DNA of 64,000 nt from JAJECS01 sp965198185 (lineage in GTDB: Bacteria; Chloroflexota; UBA11872), in NCBI GenBank assembly GCA_965198185.1, contig CBDAOU010000001.1, positions 930,001 to 994,000 of the forward strand. The letters run 5' to 3'. Below the pieces are notes generated by a model. The model saw only the letters and a list, made by a program, of their open reading frames with translations, had not been told where the DNA came from and searched no databases. The position numbers and the translations under genes are program-made. Within the stretch, counting starts at the first letter, position 1, and each line of letters begins with the position of its first letter. Shown here in pieces: positions 8,663 through 16,290 of the stretch.

Positions 8663-9432
8663 ACCGCCAGCCACGCGTCGTGGTGACGCGGCCGCAGGAC
8701 GCCTCCGACGACCTGGTTACCCGGCTTGAGGATTTGGGATTCGAGGTCGTGCACGTGCCCGCGATCGAGATTGGCCCGCCCCGCAGCTACCAGGCGCTGG
8801 ACCGCCTGGTGGCAAACCCCGAGCAGGCCGACTGGTTGCTCTTCACCAGCCGCAATGCCGTGCGCTACTTCGTGCAGCGCAGCCGGCGACTGCGGCGACC
8901 CCGGGCCGTGCCCGACGGTGTGAGGGTCGCGGTAGTGGGACCGGCGACACGGGCCGCGTGCGTTCGGGCCGACATCGACGTGGACCTGGAGTCGGCCGGA
9001 AGGACTGGTCAAGATCTGGCCCAAGAAGTCATGCCGCGGGCGGAGCCGGGAGGCGTCATGGTCGTCGTGCAAGCCGAGGACGGACGGACGGACGCCACCG
9101 AACTGCTGGTGATGGCGGGATTTCAGGCACGGTCGGTGGCGGCCTACCGCACGCGCAGCGCAAGGGTGCCGCCGGCCGTGGCGCAGGGCATCAAGGACGG
9201 CGAGGTCGATGCCCTGGCCTTCGCCAGCCCGTCCAGCGTGGTCAGCTTCGCCATCGCGCTTGGCGGCCTGAGCAAGGCGCCCGCGTCGGTGCGCATTGTG
9301 GCTATCGGGCAGACCACGGCGGACGCCTGCCGGCGCGCCGGACGCGCCCCGGACGCCGTGGCGCGGGAGTCTTCCGCGGCGGCGCTCGCGGAGGCCGTCG
9401 CGGAAGTCGTGCAAGCGGCGGGGGCCGCCTGA
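8659..9432 (+). CDS. hemD: uroporphyrinogen-III synthase
   Basis: HemD cyclises hydroxymethylbilane to uroporphyrinogen III. The family is poorly conserved, but VVVTRPQDASDDLVTRLE at the N-terminus, LLFTSRNAVRYF, and the late ALAFASPSSVVSF and VRIVAIGQTTADA segments match HemD4. The frame is open from 8521, but GTG 8659 overlaps the cobA TGA (GTGA) and gives a normal 257-residue protein, so it was chosen. The last base of its stop is the first base of the hemB ATG (TGATG). Confidence 0.9.
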   Translation: MNRQPRVVVTRPQDASDDLVTRLEDLGFEVVHVPAIEIGPPRSYQALDRLVANPEQADWLLFTSRNAVRYFVQRSRRLRRPRAVPDGVRVAVVGPATRAACVRADIDVDLESAGRTGQDLAQEVMPRAEPGGVMVVVQAEDGRTDATELLVMAGFQARSVAAYRTRSARVPPAVAQGIKDGEVDALAFASPSSVVSFAIALGGLSKAPASVRIVAIGQTTADACRRAGRAPDAVARESSAAALAEAVAEVVQAAGAA

Positions 9433-10466
9433 TGGCTGCTGACGGGCACCGACCTGACGAATCGCGACCCGAAGTCTGGGTGCCGCCGGTCGTTCGTCCG
9501 CGTCGGCTGCGCGCCACCCCGTCGTTGCGCCGCATGCTGCGCGAGACGCGGCTATCGGTTGACCAGTTCATCTACCCGCTGTTCGTCGCCCCCGGTAGCG
9601 ACCGCGTCGAGGCCATTGACGCCATGCCCGGGCAGTTCCTGCGCTCGGTCGATCGCCTGGTGGACGAGGCGCGGCGCGTCGCGGACCTGGGCATCCCCGC
9701 CGTGCTGCTGTTCGGCCGCGCGGCCACCAAGGATGCGCGGGGAAGCGAGTCATCGTCGCCGCAGGGCGCCGTGCAGCGCGCCGTCGGCGCCATCAAGGCC
9801 GCGGTTCCAGATCTGACGGTGATCACCGACGTCTGCCTCTGCGCCTACACCGACCATGGGCACTGCGGCATCGTCGTCGGCGAACAGATCGACAACGATC
9901 GATCGGTCGCGCGCATCGCGGACACGGCGTTGTCGCACGCGGCCGCGGGCGCGGACCTGGTGGCGCCCTCCGACATGATGGATGGCCGCGTGGCCGCCAT
10001 CCGCGCCGCCCTCGACGCCGCCGGCCATTCCGACGTGGGAATCTTGGCCTACGCGGCCAAGGCCGCCAGCGCCTTCTACGGACCGTTCCGCGAGGCCGCC
10101 GACTCGGCGCCCGCGTTCGGCGACCGGCGCAGCTATCAGCTGGACCCCGCGAACGCGCGCGAGGCCCTGCGCGAGGTCGAGCTGGACGTGGCCGAAGGCG
10201 CCGACATCGTCATGGTCAAGCCGGCGCTGGTGAACCTGGATATCGTGGCGCGCGTGCGCGACCGCGTCAGCGTGCCGGTGGCCGCCTACTTCGTCAGCGG
10301 CGAATACGCCGCCATCAAGGCCGCCGCCGCCCAGGGCTGGCTCGACGAGCGCGCCGCGGCGCTCGAAGCCCTCACGGCCATCGTCCGGGCGGGCGCTCAG
10401 CTGGTCGTGACCTACTTTGCGCCGGATGCGGCCCAATGGCTCCGCGACGAGGAGATGCGCGACTGA
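9432..10466 (+). CDS. hemB: delta-aminolevulinic acid dehydratase (porphobilinogen synthase)
   Basis: HemB condenses two 5-aminolevulinate molecules to porphobilinogen. The zinc-site cysteines Cys135, Cys137 and Cys145 lie in DVCLCAYTDHGHCG, the first active-site lysine is Lys210 in YAAKAAS, and the Schiff-base lysine is Lys263 in MVKPAL. At 344 residues it is of normal length. The frame extends upstream through hemD, but ATG 9432 in the TGATG junction is the natural start. No hemA or hemL is present in the window. Confidence 0.94.
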   Translation: MAADGHRPDESRPEVWVPPVVRPRRLRATPSLRRMLRETRLSVDQFIYPLFVAPGSDRVEAIDAMPGQFLRSVDRLVDEARRVADLGIPAVLLFGRAATKDARGSESSSPQGAVQRAVGAIKAAVPDLTVITDVCLCAYTDHGHCGIVVGEQIDNDRSVARIADTALSHAAAGADLVAPSDMMDGRVAAIRAALDAAGHSDVGILAYAAKAASAFYGPFREAADSAPAFGDRRSYQLDPANAREALREVELDVAEGADIVMVKPALVNLDIVARVRDRVSVPVAAYFVSGEYAAIKAAAAQGWLDERAAALEALTAIVRAGAQLVVTYFAPDAAQWLRDEEMRD

Positions 10467-11347
10467 CCGCCAGCGCCTGGCGAGGGATCGCCATGTCGGT
10501 CGCCGCGGCCCTGCTGTTCATGTGGAGCGGCGCCCTTACCCGGCTCGCCGTCCCCGCGTCGCCGGCCGTGGTGACCTTCGGGCGTCTGGCCGTGGCGGTG
10601 GTGGTGGTGCTGATCTTGGCCGTGGCGCTGCGCCGCCCGCTGCGGCCCGCGCTCAGTCTGCGCCACGCCGTGCTGGGGGTGACGCTCTTTCTCCACTTCT
10701 ATCTGTTCACGGTGGCGGCGCAGACGTCGACCGTCGCCCACGCGCTGTCCATCACGTATACAGCCCCGATATTCGTCGCCGCCGGCTCGGTGCTGCTCCT
10801 GCGCGAGCCGCCCTCGCGCGTCCAACTGGCCGGCGTGGTGGCCGCCGTCGTGGGGATCGGCATCCTCGTCGGCTTCGACCCGGGAGAGGCCGAAGTCTCG
10901 CTTCTCGGCGATCTGGCGGCGCTGGGATCGGCGGTCACGCTGGCGGCCTATGTCCTGGCGGGACGCTGGCTGCGCCGCGCCAACCCGCTGGAGACCTACG
11001 TCACGGGCGTCTACGGCTGGGCGGCTCTGGCGGCCCTTCCGGGCGCGGTGGCCACCCTGGACGTCGCGGCCCTTGAGGACACCTGGCTGTGGATCGTGCT
11101 CCTCGGGATCGGCCCGCTGGCGGTTGGGCACACCCTCATCAACGCCGCCTTGCGCCGGCTGCCCGCCACCGTGCCCAACGTCGTCGCGGCGCAGGAAGTG
11201 CCGGCGGGGGTGCTCATCGGCGTCTGGCTGGTGCAGGAAGTGCCGGGGCCGACGACGCTTATCGGCGGCCTCATCGCCCTTGCCGGGGTGATCGCCGTCA
11301 TCACGGGCGCACGGGGAACCCGCAGCCTCCAAGCCTCACCGACCTAA
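10436..11347 (+). CDS. EamA/DMT-family transporter
   Basis: The 303-residue protein has about ten hydrophobic helices in two homologous EamA halves (the second begins near GDLAALGSAVTLAAY). It is a drug/metabolite superfamily exporter of unknown substrate. The first possible ATG (10436) overlaps hemB by 31 bases; an alternative ATG at 10493 has GAGGGA at 10482-10487 just upstream and would begin directly at the first helix. Either could be used. Its stop overlaps, tail to tail, the stop of the histidine kinase on the other strand. Confidence 0.85.
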   Translation: MAPRRGDARLTASAWRGIAMSVAAALLFMWSGALTRLAVPASPAVVTFGRLAVAVVVVLILAVALRRPLRPALSLRHAVLGVTLFLHFYLFTVAAQTSTVAHALSITYTAPIFVAAGSVLLLREPPSRVQLAGVVAAVVGIGILVGFDPGEAEVSLLGDLAALGSAVTLAAYVLAGRWLRRANPLETYVTGVYGWAALAALPGAVATLDVAALEDTWLWIVLLGIGPLAVGHTLINAALRRLPATVPNVVAAQEVPAGVLIGVWLVQEVPGPTTLIGGLIALAGVIAVITGARGTRSLQASPT

Positions 11348-13380
11348 GGCGCGAACCGCAGCGTTGCCACCGCACCGGGCCCAACGTCGCGCGCCGCGAT
11401 GGCCACCGAGCCCTCCAGGTTGCGCTCCGAAAGGTTGCGCACGATGGAGAGGCCCAGACCGCGATCGGATTCGAGATCGAAGCCCGGCGGCAATCCGCGA
11501 CCGTTATCGGCAACGGTCACGATCAGGGTCGGGCCGTCGAGCCGCGCCGTCACGTGGATCTGCCCGGAAGGCCGTCCTTCCAGCCCGTGCTGAAGCGCGT
11601 TCCAGAGCAGCTCGTTAACCACCAGGGCAAATACCGAGGCCTTGTCCGAGGTGATCTGCGCCGGCTCGGCCTCCACCTGGATTTCCACCGACCGCCCGCT
11701 GACCGCGAGGTCGGCGCGCATCAGGGTCACCATGGCCTCGATGATCTCGCCCACGAACGCCAGCCCGATGTCCTGGCGGGACAGCAGATCGTGCACCTGC
11801 GCCATGCCGGCAATGCGTCCGGCGCTGAGCTTGAGCAGCTCGGCCGCCTCGTCCGTCTGCGCGCGCCGCGCCTGCATCTCCAGCAGCGACTTGATGGTCT
11901 GCATGTTGTTCTTTACGCGGTGGTGCAGCTCCTGCAGCAGCAGCGACTGGCTCGCCAGGCTGCTGCGCGCCTCCTCGAACAGTCGCGCGTTCTCCATGGC
12001 GATCGCCGCGTGATTGCCGAAGGTGAACGCCAGGTCGACCTGTTCCTGGCTGATATCGCCGGGCTGCTGGCTGTAGAGGCTCACCGCGCCCAGCACGTCA
12101 TCGCCCGTGATCAGCGGCACGCAGAACATGGCGCGGTAGCCCTCCCGGCGAACCAGGTCGGGTGACGCCGACAGCAGGTCACTGTTGGTGGCATCGGGCA
12201 CGACCACCGGCGCGCGCGTGTGCACCGCGCGGCCGACCGCGCCTTCACCCAGTTCCAATCGGTGTTGCGTGTACTCGGGGCCGAGATTGAACGAGGTGAT
12301 GATGCGCAGGTCGTCGTCCGTGACGCGCCAGATGGCCGCCTTCTCCATGCCCGTGAGCTCGGCGGCCTGCCGGGCGATCTGAGCCAGCACCGACTGGAGT
12401 TCCAGGTTCGAGGCCAGCGTGCGCGCCAGATTCTGTACCGAGGTCAACTGCTCGACCTTGCCGTGCAGGGCGTCGTCGGTCTCGCCGTGCAGGCGGGCAT
12501 TCTCCACCGCGATGGCGATATGTCCGGCGGTGATCTCGGCAAACCGAATCTCTTCCCGGGCGAAGTCGCGAAACTCCGTTGACGTCACATTGAGCACGCC
12601 GATCAGCCGGTTTACCGTGAAGAGCACGATGGGCACGGCGAGGAAGCTCTGCAGCCGCTCTTCTCCCAGACCGGGCACGTATTTGAAGCGCGGGTCGGAC
12701 CACACGTCGCGCACCGGCACCGGACGGCCAATCTTGGCCGCCTCGCCGACGATGCCCTCGCCGATCCCCAGCGTGAGCTGACCCACGGCCTCGGGGTTGA
12801 ACGAGCGCGTGCCCCGCAGGATCAGGCGATCGATGGCGGGGTCGTAGAGATAGATCGTGACCTCGGGCGCGTTCAGGACTTCGCCCACCGACTCGACCGT
12901 GAGCCGCAGCACCTCTTCCAGCTCAAGCGACGAGTTGATGGCCGCGTTGATGCGGTCCAGCCCCTCGATGGTGTCGGTGAGCTGCCGCTCGCGCTTGGTG
13001 GGACTTGAACTGAGGGCCACCACGGAGCTGTGTCCCTGGAGCAGAGCCTCGACGACGAGCGCCTGCAGCTCGGCCAGGCGCTCGGCGGCATGCAGCCGCT
13101 GCGAGGCGTCGAGCCGGCCCAGGTAGTCGGTCGCGGAGTGTCCCAGACGTCGGATCGCGGTCGAAGACAACACCGCCGCCGAGCTCCCATGACTGGCGGC
13201 CTCTACGCCGGCGGCGTGCAGGTGTTGGCGGAACTCCAGGGAAGCGCCCAGCTGGAGCGCTAGGCGGGCCAGCTCGTGCGGCGGCGCGGTCACACGACCG
13301 GCTTCGCGGTCGGCCAGCCACAGCGCCAGTCGCTCGGCGTCAACCATATCGGCGCCGTTCTCCGTGGGCGGTGACCTCAT
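11344..13380 (-). CDS. soluble GAF-GAF histidine kinase, HisKA_2 type
   Basis: The 678-residue protein has no membrane segment. Order of parts: helical N-terminus (1-145), first GAF domain (about 152-298), second GAF domain (about 330-468), HisKA_2 dimerisation motif LQELHHRVKNNMQTI with the phospho-accepting histidine at 486/487, and a C-terminal HATPase (NELLWNALQHG, DNGRGLPPGF, GLGLSIV). HisKA_2/HWE-like kinases often act with general-stress or cyclic-nucleotide outputs, but no response regulator lies nearby. A second start at Met12 is possible. It follows ftsZ by 33 bases, so the two may be co-transcribed. The GAF ligand is unknown. Confidence 0.88.
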   Translation of the reverse strand: MRSPPTENGADMVDAERLALWLADREAGRVTAPPHELARLALQLGASLEFRQHLHAAGVEAASHGSSAAVLSSTAIRRLGHSATDYLGRLDASQRLHAAERLAELQALVVEALLQGHSSVVALSSSPTKRERQLTDTIEGLDRINAAINSSLELEEVLRLTVESVGEVLNAPEVTIYLYDPAIDRLILRGTRSFNPEAVGQLTLGIGEGIVGEAAKIGRPVPVRDVWSDPRFKYVPGLGEERLQSFLAVPIVLFTVNRLIGVLNVTSTEFRDFAREEIRFAEITAGHIAIAVENARLHGETDDALHGKVEQLTSVQNLARTLASNLELQSVLAQIARQAAELTGMEKAAIWRVTDDDLRIITSFNLGPEYTQHRLELGEGAVGRAVHTRAPVVVPDATNSDLLSASPDLVRREGYRAMFCVPLITGDDVLGAVSLYSQQPGDISQEQVDLAFTFGNHAAIAMENARLFEEARSSLASQSLLLQELHHRVKNNMQTIKSLLEMQARRAQTDEAAELLKLSAGRIAGMAQVHDLLSRQDIGLAFVGEIIEAMVTLMRADLAVSGRSVEIQVEAEPAQITSDKASVFALVVNELLWNALQHGLEGRPSGQIHVTARLDGPTLIVTVADNGRGLPPGFDLESDRGLGLSIVRNLSERNLEGSVAIAARDVGPGAVATLRFAP

Positions 13381-13413
13381 GTCCGGCCGGTTCGGCTGCG
13401 GGCGCTCGGCTCG

Positions 13414-14556
13414 TCAGCGGCCGGCGGCACCGGCTTCGTCGCGCTCGGCTGGCGTGGGAACCACCGTGAAGGGGGATTTGCCGGGCGCGCTCGAGGCTCG
13501 CGACACCCGGCGTCGCAGACGGCGACCGGGCGCCGCCGTGGATGCGGCCGACGCCGCACGGCACCCGGTGGCGATCAGGGTGATGCGCAGGCCTTGCGCC
13601 AGTCGCGGGTCGATCACCGAGCCGAAGATGATGTTGGCATCGTCCGCGACGACGTCGGCGACCGCCTGCGCGGCCGTATTCAACTCGACAAGCGTGACAT
13701 CTTCCGAGGCGGTCACGTTGAGCAGCACGCCGCGCGCCTCCTCGATGCTCGTCTCGAGCAGCGGGCTATGCATGGCCTCGTTGACGGCCGCGATTGCCCG
13801 GTCATCACCGGAGGCTTCGCCGACACCCATCAGCGCCGGGCCGGCGTTGGTCATCACCGCCCGCACGTCCGCGAAGTCGACGTTGACGATTCCGGTCGTG
13901 AGGATGAGGTCGGTGATGCCTTGCACGCCGCGTTGCAGCATTTCGTCGGCCAGCACGAACGCGTCGCCAATGCCCATGCGCGGATCGGACATCTTCAGCA
14001 GCCGGTCGTTGTGGACCACGATCAGCGCGTCCACTCGCTCGCTAAGGTCCTCAATCCCGGCCGCGGCGATCTGGCCGCGCCGCGTGCCCTCGAAGGTGAA
14101 CGGGCTCGTCACCACGCCCACCGTCAGCGCACCCTGCTCCGAGGCGATATCGGCGATGGCCGGCGCGGCGCCGGTCCCCGTGCCGCCGCCCATGCCCGCC
14201 GCAATGAACACCATGTCGGCGCCATCGGCGGCTTCGGCCAGGGCGGTGGCGCTCTCGCTGGCCGCCTTCTCGCCGCGCCGCGGGTCGCCGCCCGCGCCGA
14301 GCTGCCCGGTGGTGTGCGTGCCGATCTGCACGATCTCGGCCGCGCGCGAGCCGCGCAGCGCTTGCGCGTCGGTGTTCACCGCGACGAACTCCACGCCGTT
14401 GAGCCCGGCGTCGACCATGCGGTCCACGGCGTTCACCCCGGCCCCGCCCACGCCGATCACGCGGATTTGCGTGAAACCGGTCGCCCGGCCCGGCAGCGGG
14501 GCGTCGCGGGCCAAGATGCGCGGCACCAGCCCCGGCGGCCGGTTGCTGGCCTCCAT
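13414..14556 (-). CDS. ftsZ: cell division GTPase FtsZ (divergent C-terminus)
   Basis: A tubulin-fold GTPase: IRVIGVGGAGVNAVDRM near residue 31, the tubulin signature GGGTGTG at 123-129, and the T7-loop NVDFADVRAVM needed for hydrolysis between subunits. It forms the Z ring in bacteria. The open frame extends upstream into parA, but ATG 14556 (380 residues) falls 28 bases after the parA stop and gives a usual N-terminus. The tail ends in a basic linker and GKSPFTVVPTPAERDEAG, without the usual conserved C-terminal FtsA/ZipA-binding peptide. The locus is not a dcw cluster; neighbours are parA and a histidine kinase, so this could be a second FtsZ. Confidence 0.88.
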   Translation of the reverse strand: MEASNRPPGLVPRILARDAPLPGRATGFTQIRVIGVGGAGVNAVDRMVDAGLNGVEFVAVNTDAQALRGSRAAEIVQIGTHTTGQLGAGGDPRRGEKAASESATALAEAADGADMVFIAAGMGGGTGTGAAPAIADIASEQGALTVGVVTSPFTFEGTRRGQIAAAGIEDLSERVDALIVVHNDRLLKMSDPRMGIGDAFVLADEMLQRGVQGITDLILTTGIVNVDFADVRAVMTNAGPALMGVGEASGDDRAIAAVNEAMHSPLLETSIEEARGVLLNVTASEDVTLVELNTAAQAVADVVADDANIIFGSVIDPRLAQGLRITLIATGCRAASAASTAAPGRRLRRRVSRASSAPGKSPFTVVPTPAERDEAGAAGR

Positions 14557-14584
14557 GCGCGCGGGATCGAAGCCGCCGCGGTCG

Positions 14585-15361
14585 CTAGGCGGCACGCGAC
14601 AGCACTTCCTCGGCCAGGGCCTCGTAGGCGTCAACCGCCCGACGCACCCCGCGCCCGCGCGCGCCGGGCGCAAAGATCGAGAGCCCGGCGCTCGACGCTT
14701 CGAGAATCTTGCTGTTCGTCGGGATCTTGGCGGCGAACATCTCGCCGCCCCACTGTTCCTGCAGATACCCGGCCACGTGCTTTTCCTCGCGCAGGCGCCG
14801 GTCGAACTTGTTCAACACGATGCCGAGCACGCGCAGGTTCGGATTGACGATGGTCACCTCTTCGATGCTCTCGGTGAGCATCTGCAGGCCGCGCAGGGAG
14901 AAGAAGCGCGCCTCGGTGGGGATGATGACCCACTGTGCGGCGACCAGCGCGTTGAGGGTCAGCACGCCCAGCGACGGCGGCGTGTCGACGAGCACGAAGT
15001 CGTAGTCCTTGTCGATGCGCATCACGTGCTCGCGCAAGCGCATTTCGCGTCCGAGCTTGGTCTGGAGCTCGGTCTCCACCGCCGCCAACTCCGGCGTGCC
15101 CGGCACGAGGTCGATGGCAACGTCCTTGGCGTCTCTCACCCGGTAGCGGGGCAGCTCGGCATCGCGATGCAGCAGCGAATCCGCGAGCGACGGCGAAACC
15201 GCCTTGTCGAGGCCGAACGAGGTGGTGAGGTTGCTCTGCGGGTCCGTGTCGATGGCCAACACGCGCAGGTCGTGGCGGGCCAACGTGACGGCAAGGTTGG
15301 CGGTGGTCGTGGTCTTGCCGACGCCGCCCTTCTGATTGGCAACGGCGATGGTGACAGCCAT
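14585..15361 (-). CDS. ParA/Soj-family ATPase
   Basis: Deviant Walker A KGGVGKTTTTANLAV begins about residue 11, followed by AIDTDPQSNLTTSFGLD and VLVDTPPSLGVLTLNAL (Walker B), the standard ParA order. It is 258 residues from ATG 15361, preceded on the minus strand by GGAGA; the longer open frame upstream has no such site. ParA ATPases position chromosomes or protein cargo using nucleoid-bound gradients. There is no parB or parS-like partner next to it, and the next gene is ftsZ, so it may position the division machinery or another cargo. That role is inference. Confidence 0.88.
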   Translation of the reverse strand: MAVTIAVANQKGGVGKTTTTANLAVTLARHDLRVLAIDTDPQSNLTTSFGLDKAVSPSLADSLLHRDAELPRYRVRDAKDVAIDLVPGTPELAAVETELQTKLGREMRLREHVMRIDKDYDFVLVDTPPSLGVLTLNALVAAQWVIIPTEARFFSLRGLQMLTESIEEVTIVNPNLRVLGIVLNKFDRRLREEKHVAGYLQEQWGGEMFAAKIPTNSKILEASSAGLSIFAPGARGRGVRRAVDAYEALAEEVLSRAA

Positions 15362-15479
15362 GGGCGTCTCCGGGCGCTGCCGCCCACGGGCCCCCACGGC
15401 AGGCAACGCCCCAGCGATGGTAGGCGTCGCCCGCAATTGAGTCAACATAATTTGTATTCGGGTAGGGGGTCATTCTGAG

Positions 15480-15507
15480 TCCGTCATTCCGGCGAAAGCC
15501 GGAATCC
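15480..15507. repeat. REP-like palindrome, copy 1
   Basis: Perfect 8-bp stem ATTCCGGC (15486-15493) and GCCGGAAT (15498-15505) closed by a GAAA tetraloop, within the frame TCCGTC...CCA shared with three other copies in the window. It is a dispersed intergenic repeat; no transposase is nearby. Confidence 0.8.
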
Positions 15508-15619
15508 ATCTCCGTAAGTCAACCGGCGAATCGAGGGTGCCGCTGGGGCTGGGTCACCGTGCGGCGCTCAGATGTCAAAGTCGCCCACTACCTGTCTCCG
15601 GGCAGTGGGTCACATTGAG

Positions 15620-15648
15620 TCCGTCATTCCCGCGAAGGCGGGAATCCA
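15620..15648. repeat. REP-like palindrome, copy 2
   Basis: Same element as at 15480, with stem ATTCCCGC (15626-15633) and GCGGGAAT (15638-15645) and loop GAAG. One stem base pair differs from copy 1, with the matching change on the opposite arm, so pairing is preserved. Both copies follow TGAG. Confidence 0.8.
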
Positions 15649-15672
15649 GCCGCCCTTCTTCACCCGAGGCAT

Positions 15673-15698
15673 GGAACGATTAAGCGGAAAGTGGCGTA
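15673..15698 (+). promoter_or_regulatory. ECF-sigma-type promoter (GGAAC-N17-CGTA)
   Basis: GGAAC at 15673-15677 and CGTA at 15695-15698 are separated by 17 bases, the classical -35/-10 pattern of autoregulated ECF sigma factors. It lies 46 bases before the sigma-factor ATG. The same motif and spacing recur at 18377-18402 in front of the decayed second copy, although the spacer sequence has changed. Autoregulation is inferred. Confidence 0.65.
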
Positions 15699-15744
15699 CT
15701 TCTCTATGCAATACCCCGCCGAGCGCGGGCCATGAGGGCGGCTT

Positions 15745-16290
15745 ATGACGGATGAACAGGCGGTCCTGCGTTGTCAGGACGGCGATCGCGAGGCGTTCCA
15801 CCATCTGGTGGAACGCTATCAAGACCTGCTCTATCGCACGGCCATGCTGATGACTGGAAGCCGGGCGCTGGCCGAGGAGCTGGTCCAAGGGGCCCTGCGC
15901 TCGGCGTGGCGGGGCATCCACGGCTTCCACCACGGGTGCCCGGTCAAACCCTGGCTGATGCGCTACCTCGCCCGCGAGGGCGTGTCCCAGCGCCGCCAAC
16001 AGCCGGTGGCCGCAGGCCCCGAGCAGGCGGCGGACCCTTCCAGTCCGGTCGAACCCGACGAGGCGCAGCACGAGCGCCAGGCGATGCGGCAGGCCTTGGC
16101 CGGCCTCGATGCGGACCAGCGGCACATTCTGGTCCTGCACTACTTCGCCGATCTGACCGTCCCCCAGCTGGCGAAGGCCCTCGAAGCTCGGGAGGACACC
16201 CTCAACACCCGCCTCAGCCGCGCGCTTGGCCAACTGCGCGAGCGGCTCGAGGCGCACGGTGCCCAGGAGGTCGCCAACGATGGCACCTAA
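15745..16290 (+). CDS. ECF-family RNA polymerase sigma factor
   Basis: The 181-residue protein has region 2 (DREAFHHLVERYQDLLYRTAMLM, residues about 13-36, split here by description) and region 4 (LDADQRHILVLHYFADLTV then AREDTLNTRLSRALGQLRERL), joined by a short linker and with no extra domain. It would direct polymerase to a limited regulon, probably including its own GGAAC/CGTA promoter. Its last 11 bases overlap the ATG of the membrane vWA protein, the position where the anti-sigma factor normally sits, so that product is the likely regulator. Region 2.2 is somewhat atypical (EELVQGALRSAW) but intact. Confidence 0.88.
   Translation: MTDEQAVLRCQDGDREAFHHLVERYQDLLYRTAMLMTGSRALAEELVQGALRSAWRGIHGFHHGCPVKPWLMRYLAREGVSQRRQQPVAAGPEQAADPSSPVEPDEAQHERQAMRQALAGLDADQRHILVLHYFADLTVPQLAKALEAREDTLNTRLSRALGQLRERLEAHGAQEVANDGT

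Larger units (their letters stand above)
15362..15744. other. non-coding interval with two palindromic repeats and the ECF promoter
   Basis: This 383-base gap separates the leftward parA operon from the rightward sigma-factor locus. It contains two copies of an ATTCC-type palindrome, a GGAAC/CGTA promoter and a small leader hairpin (CCCGC 15715-15719, GCGGG 15725-15729) just before the sigma-factor ATG. I see no gene in the rest. Confidence 0.7.

Noticed and set aside
13364..15478. 704-codon plus-strand open frame across ftsZ and parA
   Set aside because: It is opposite two well-recognised genes and has low-complexity content without a domain.
15480..15648. Two similar palindromes as the start of a CRISPR array
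   Set aside because: Only two copies lie close together, the spacing is irregular, the other copies are 25 kb away, and no cas genes are present.
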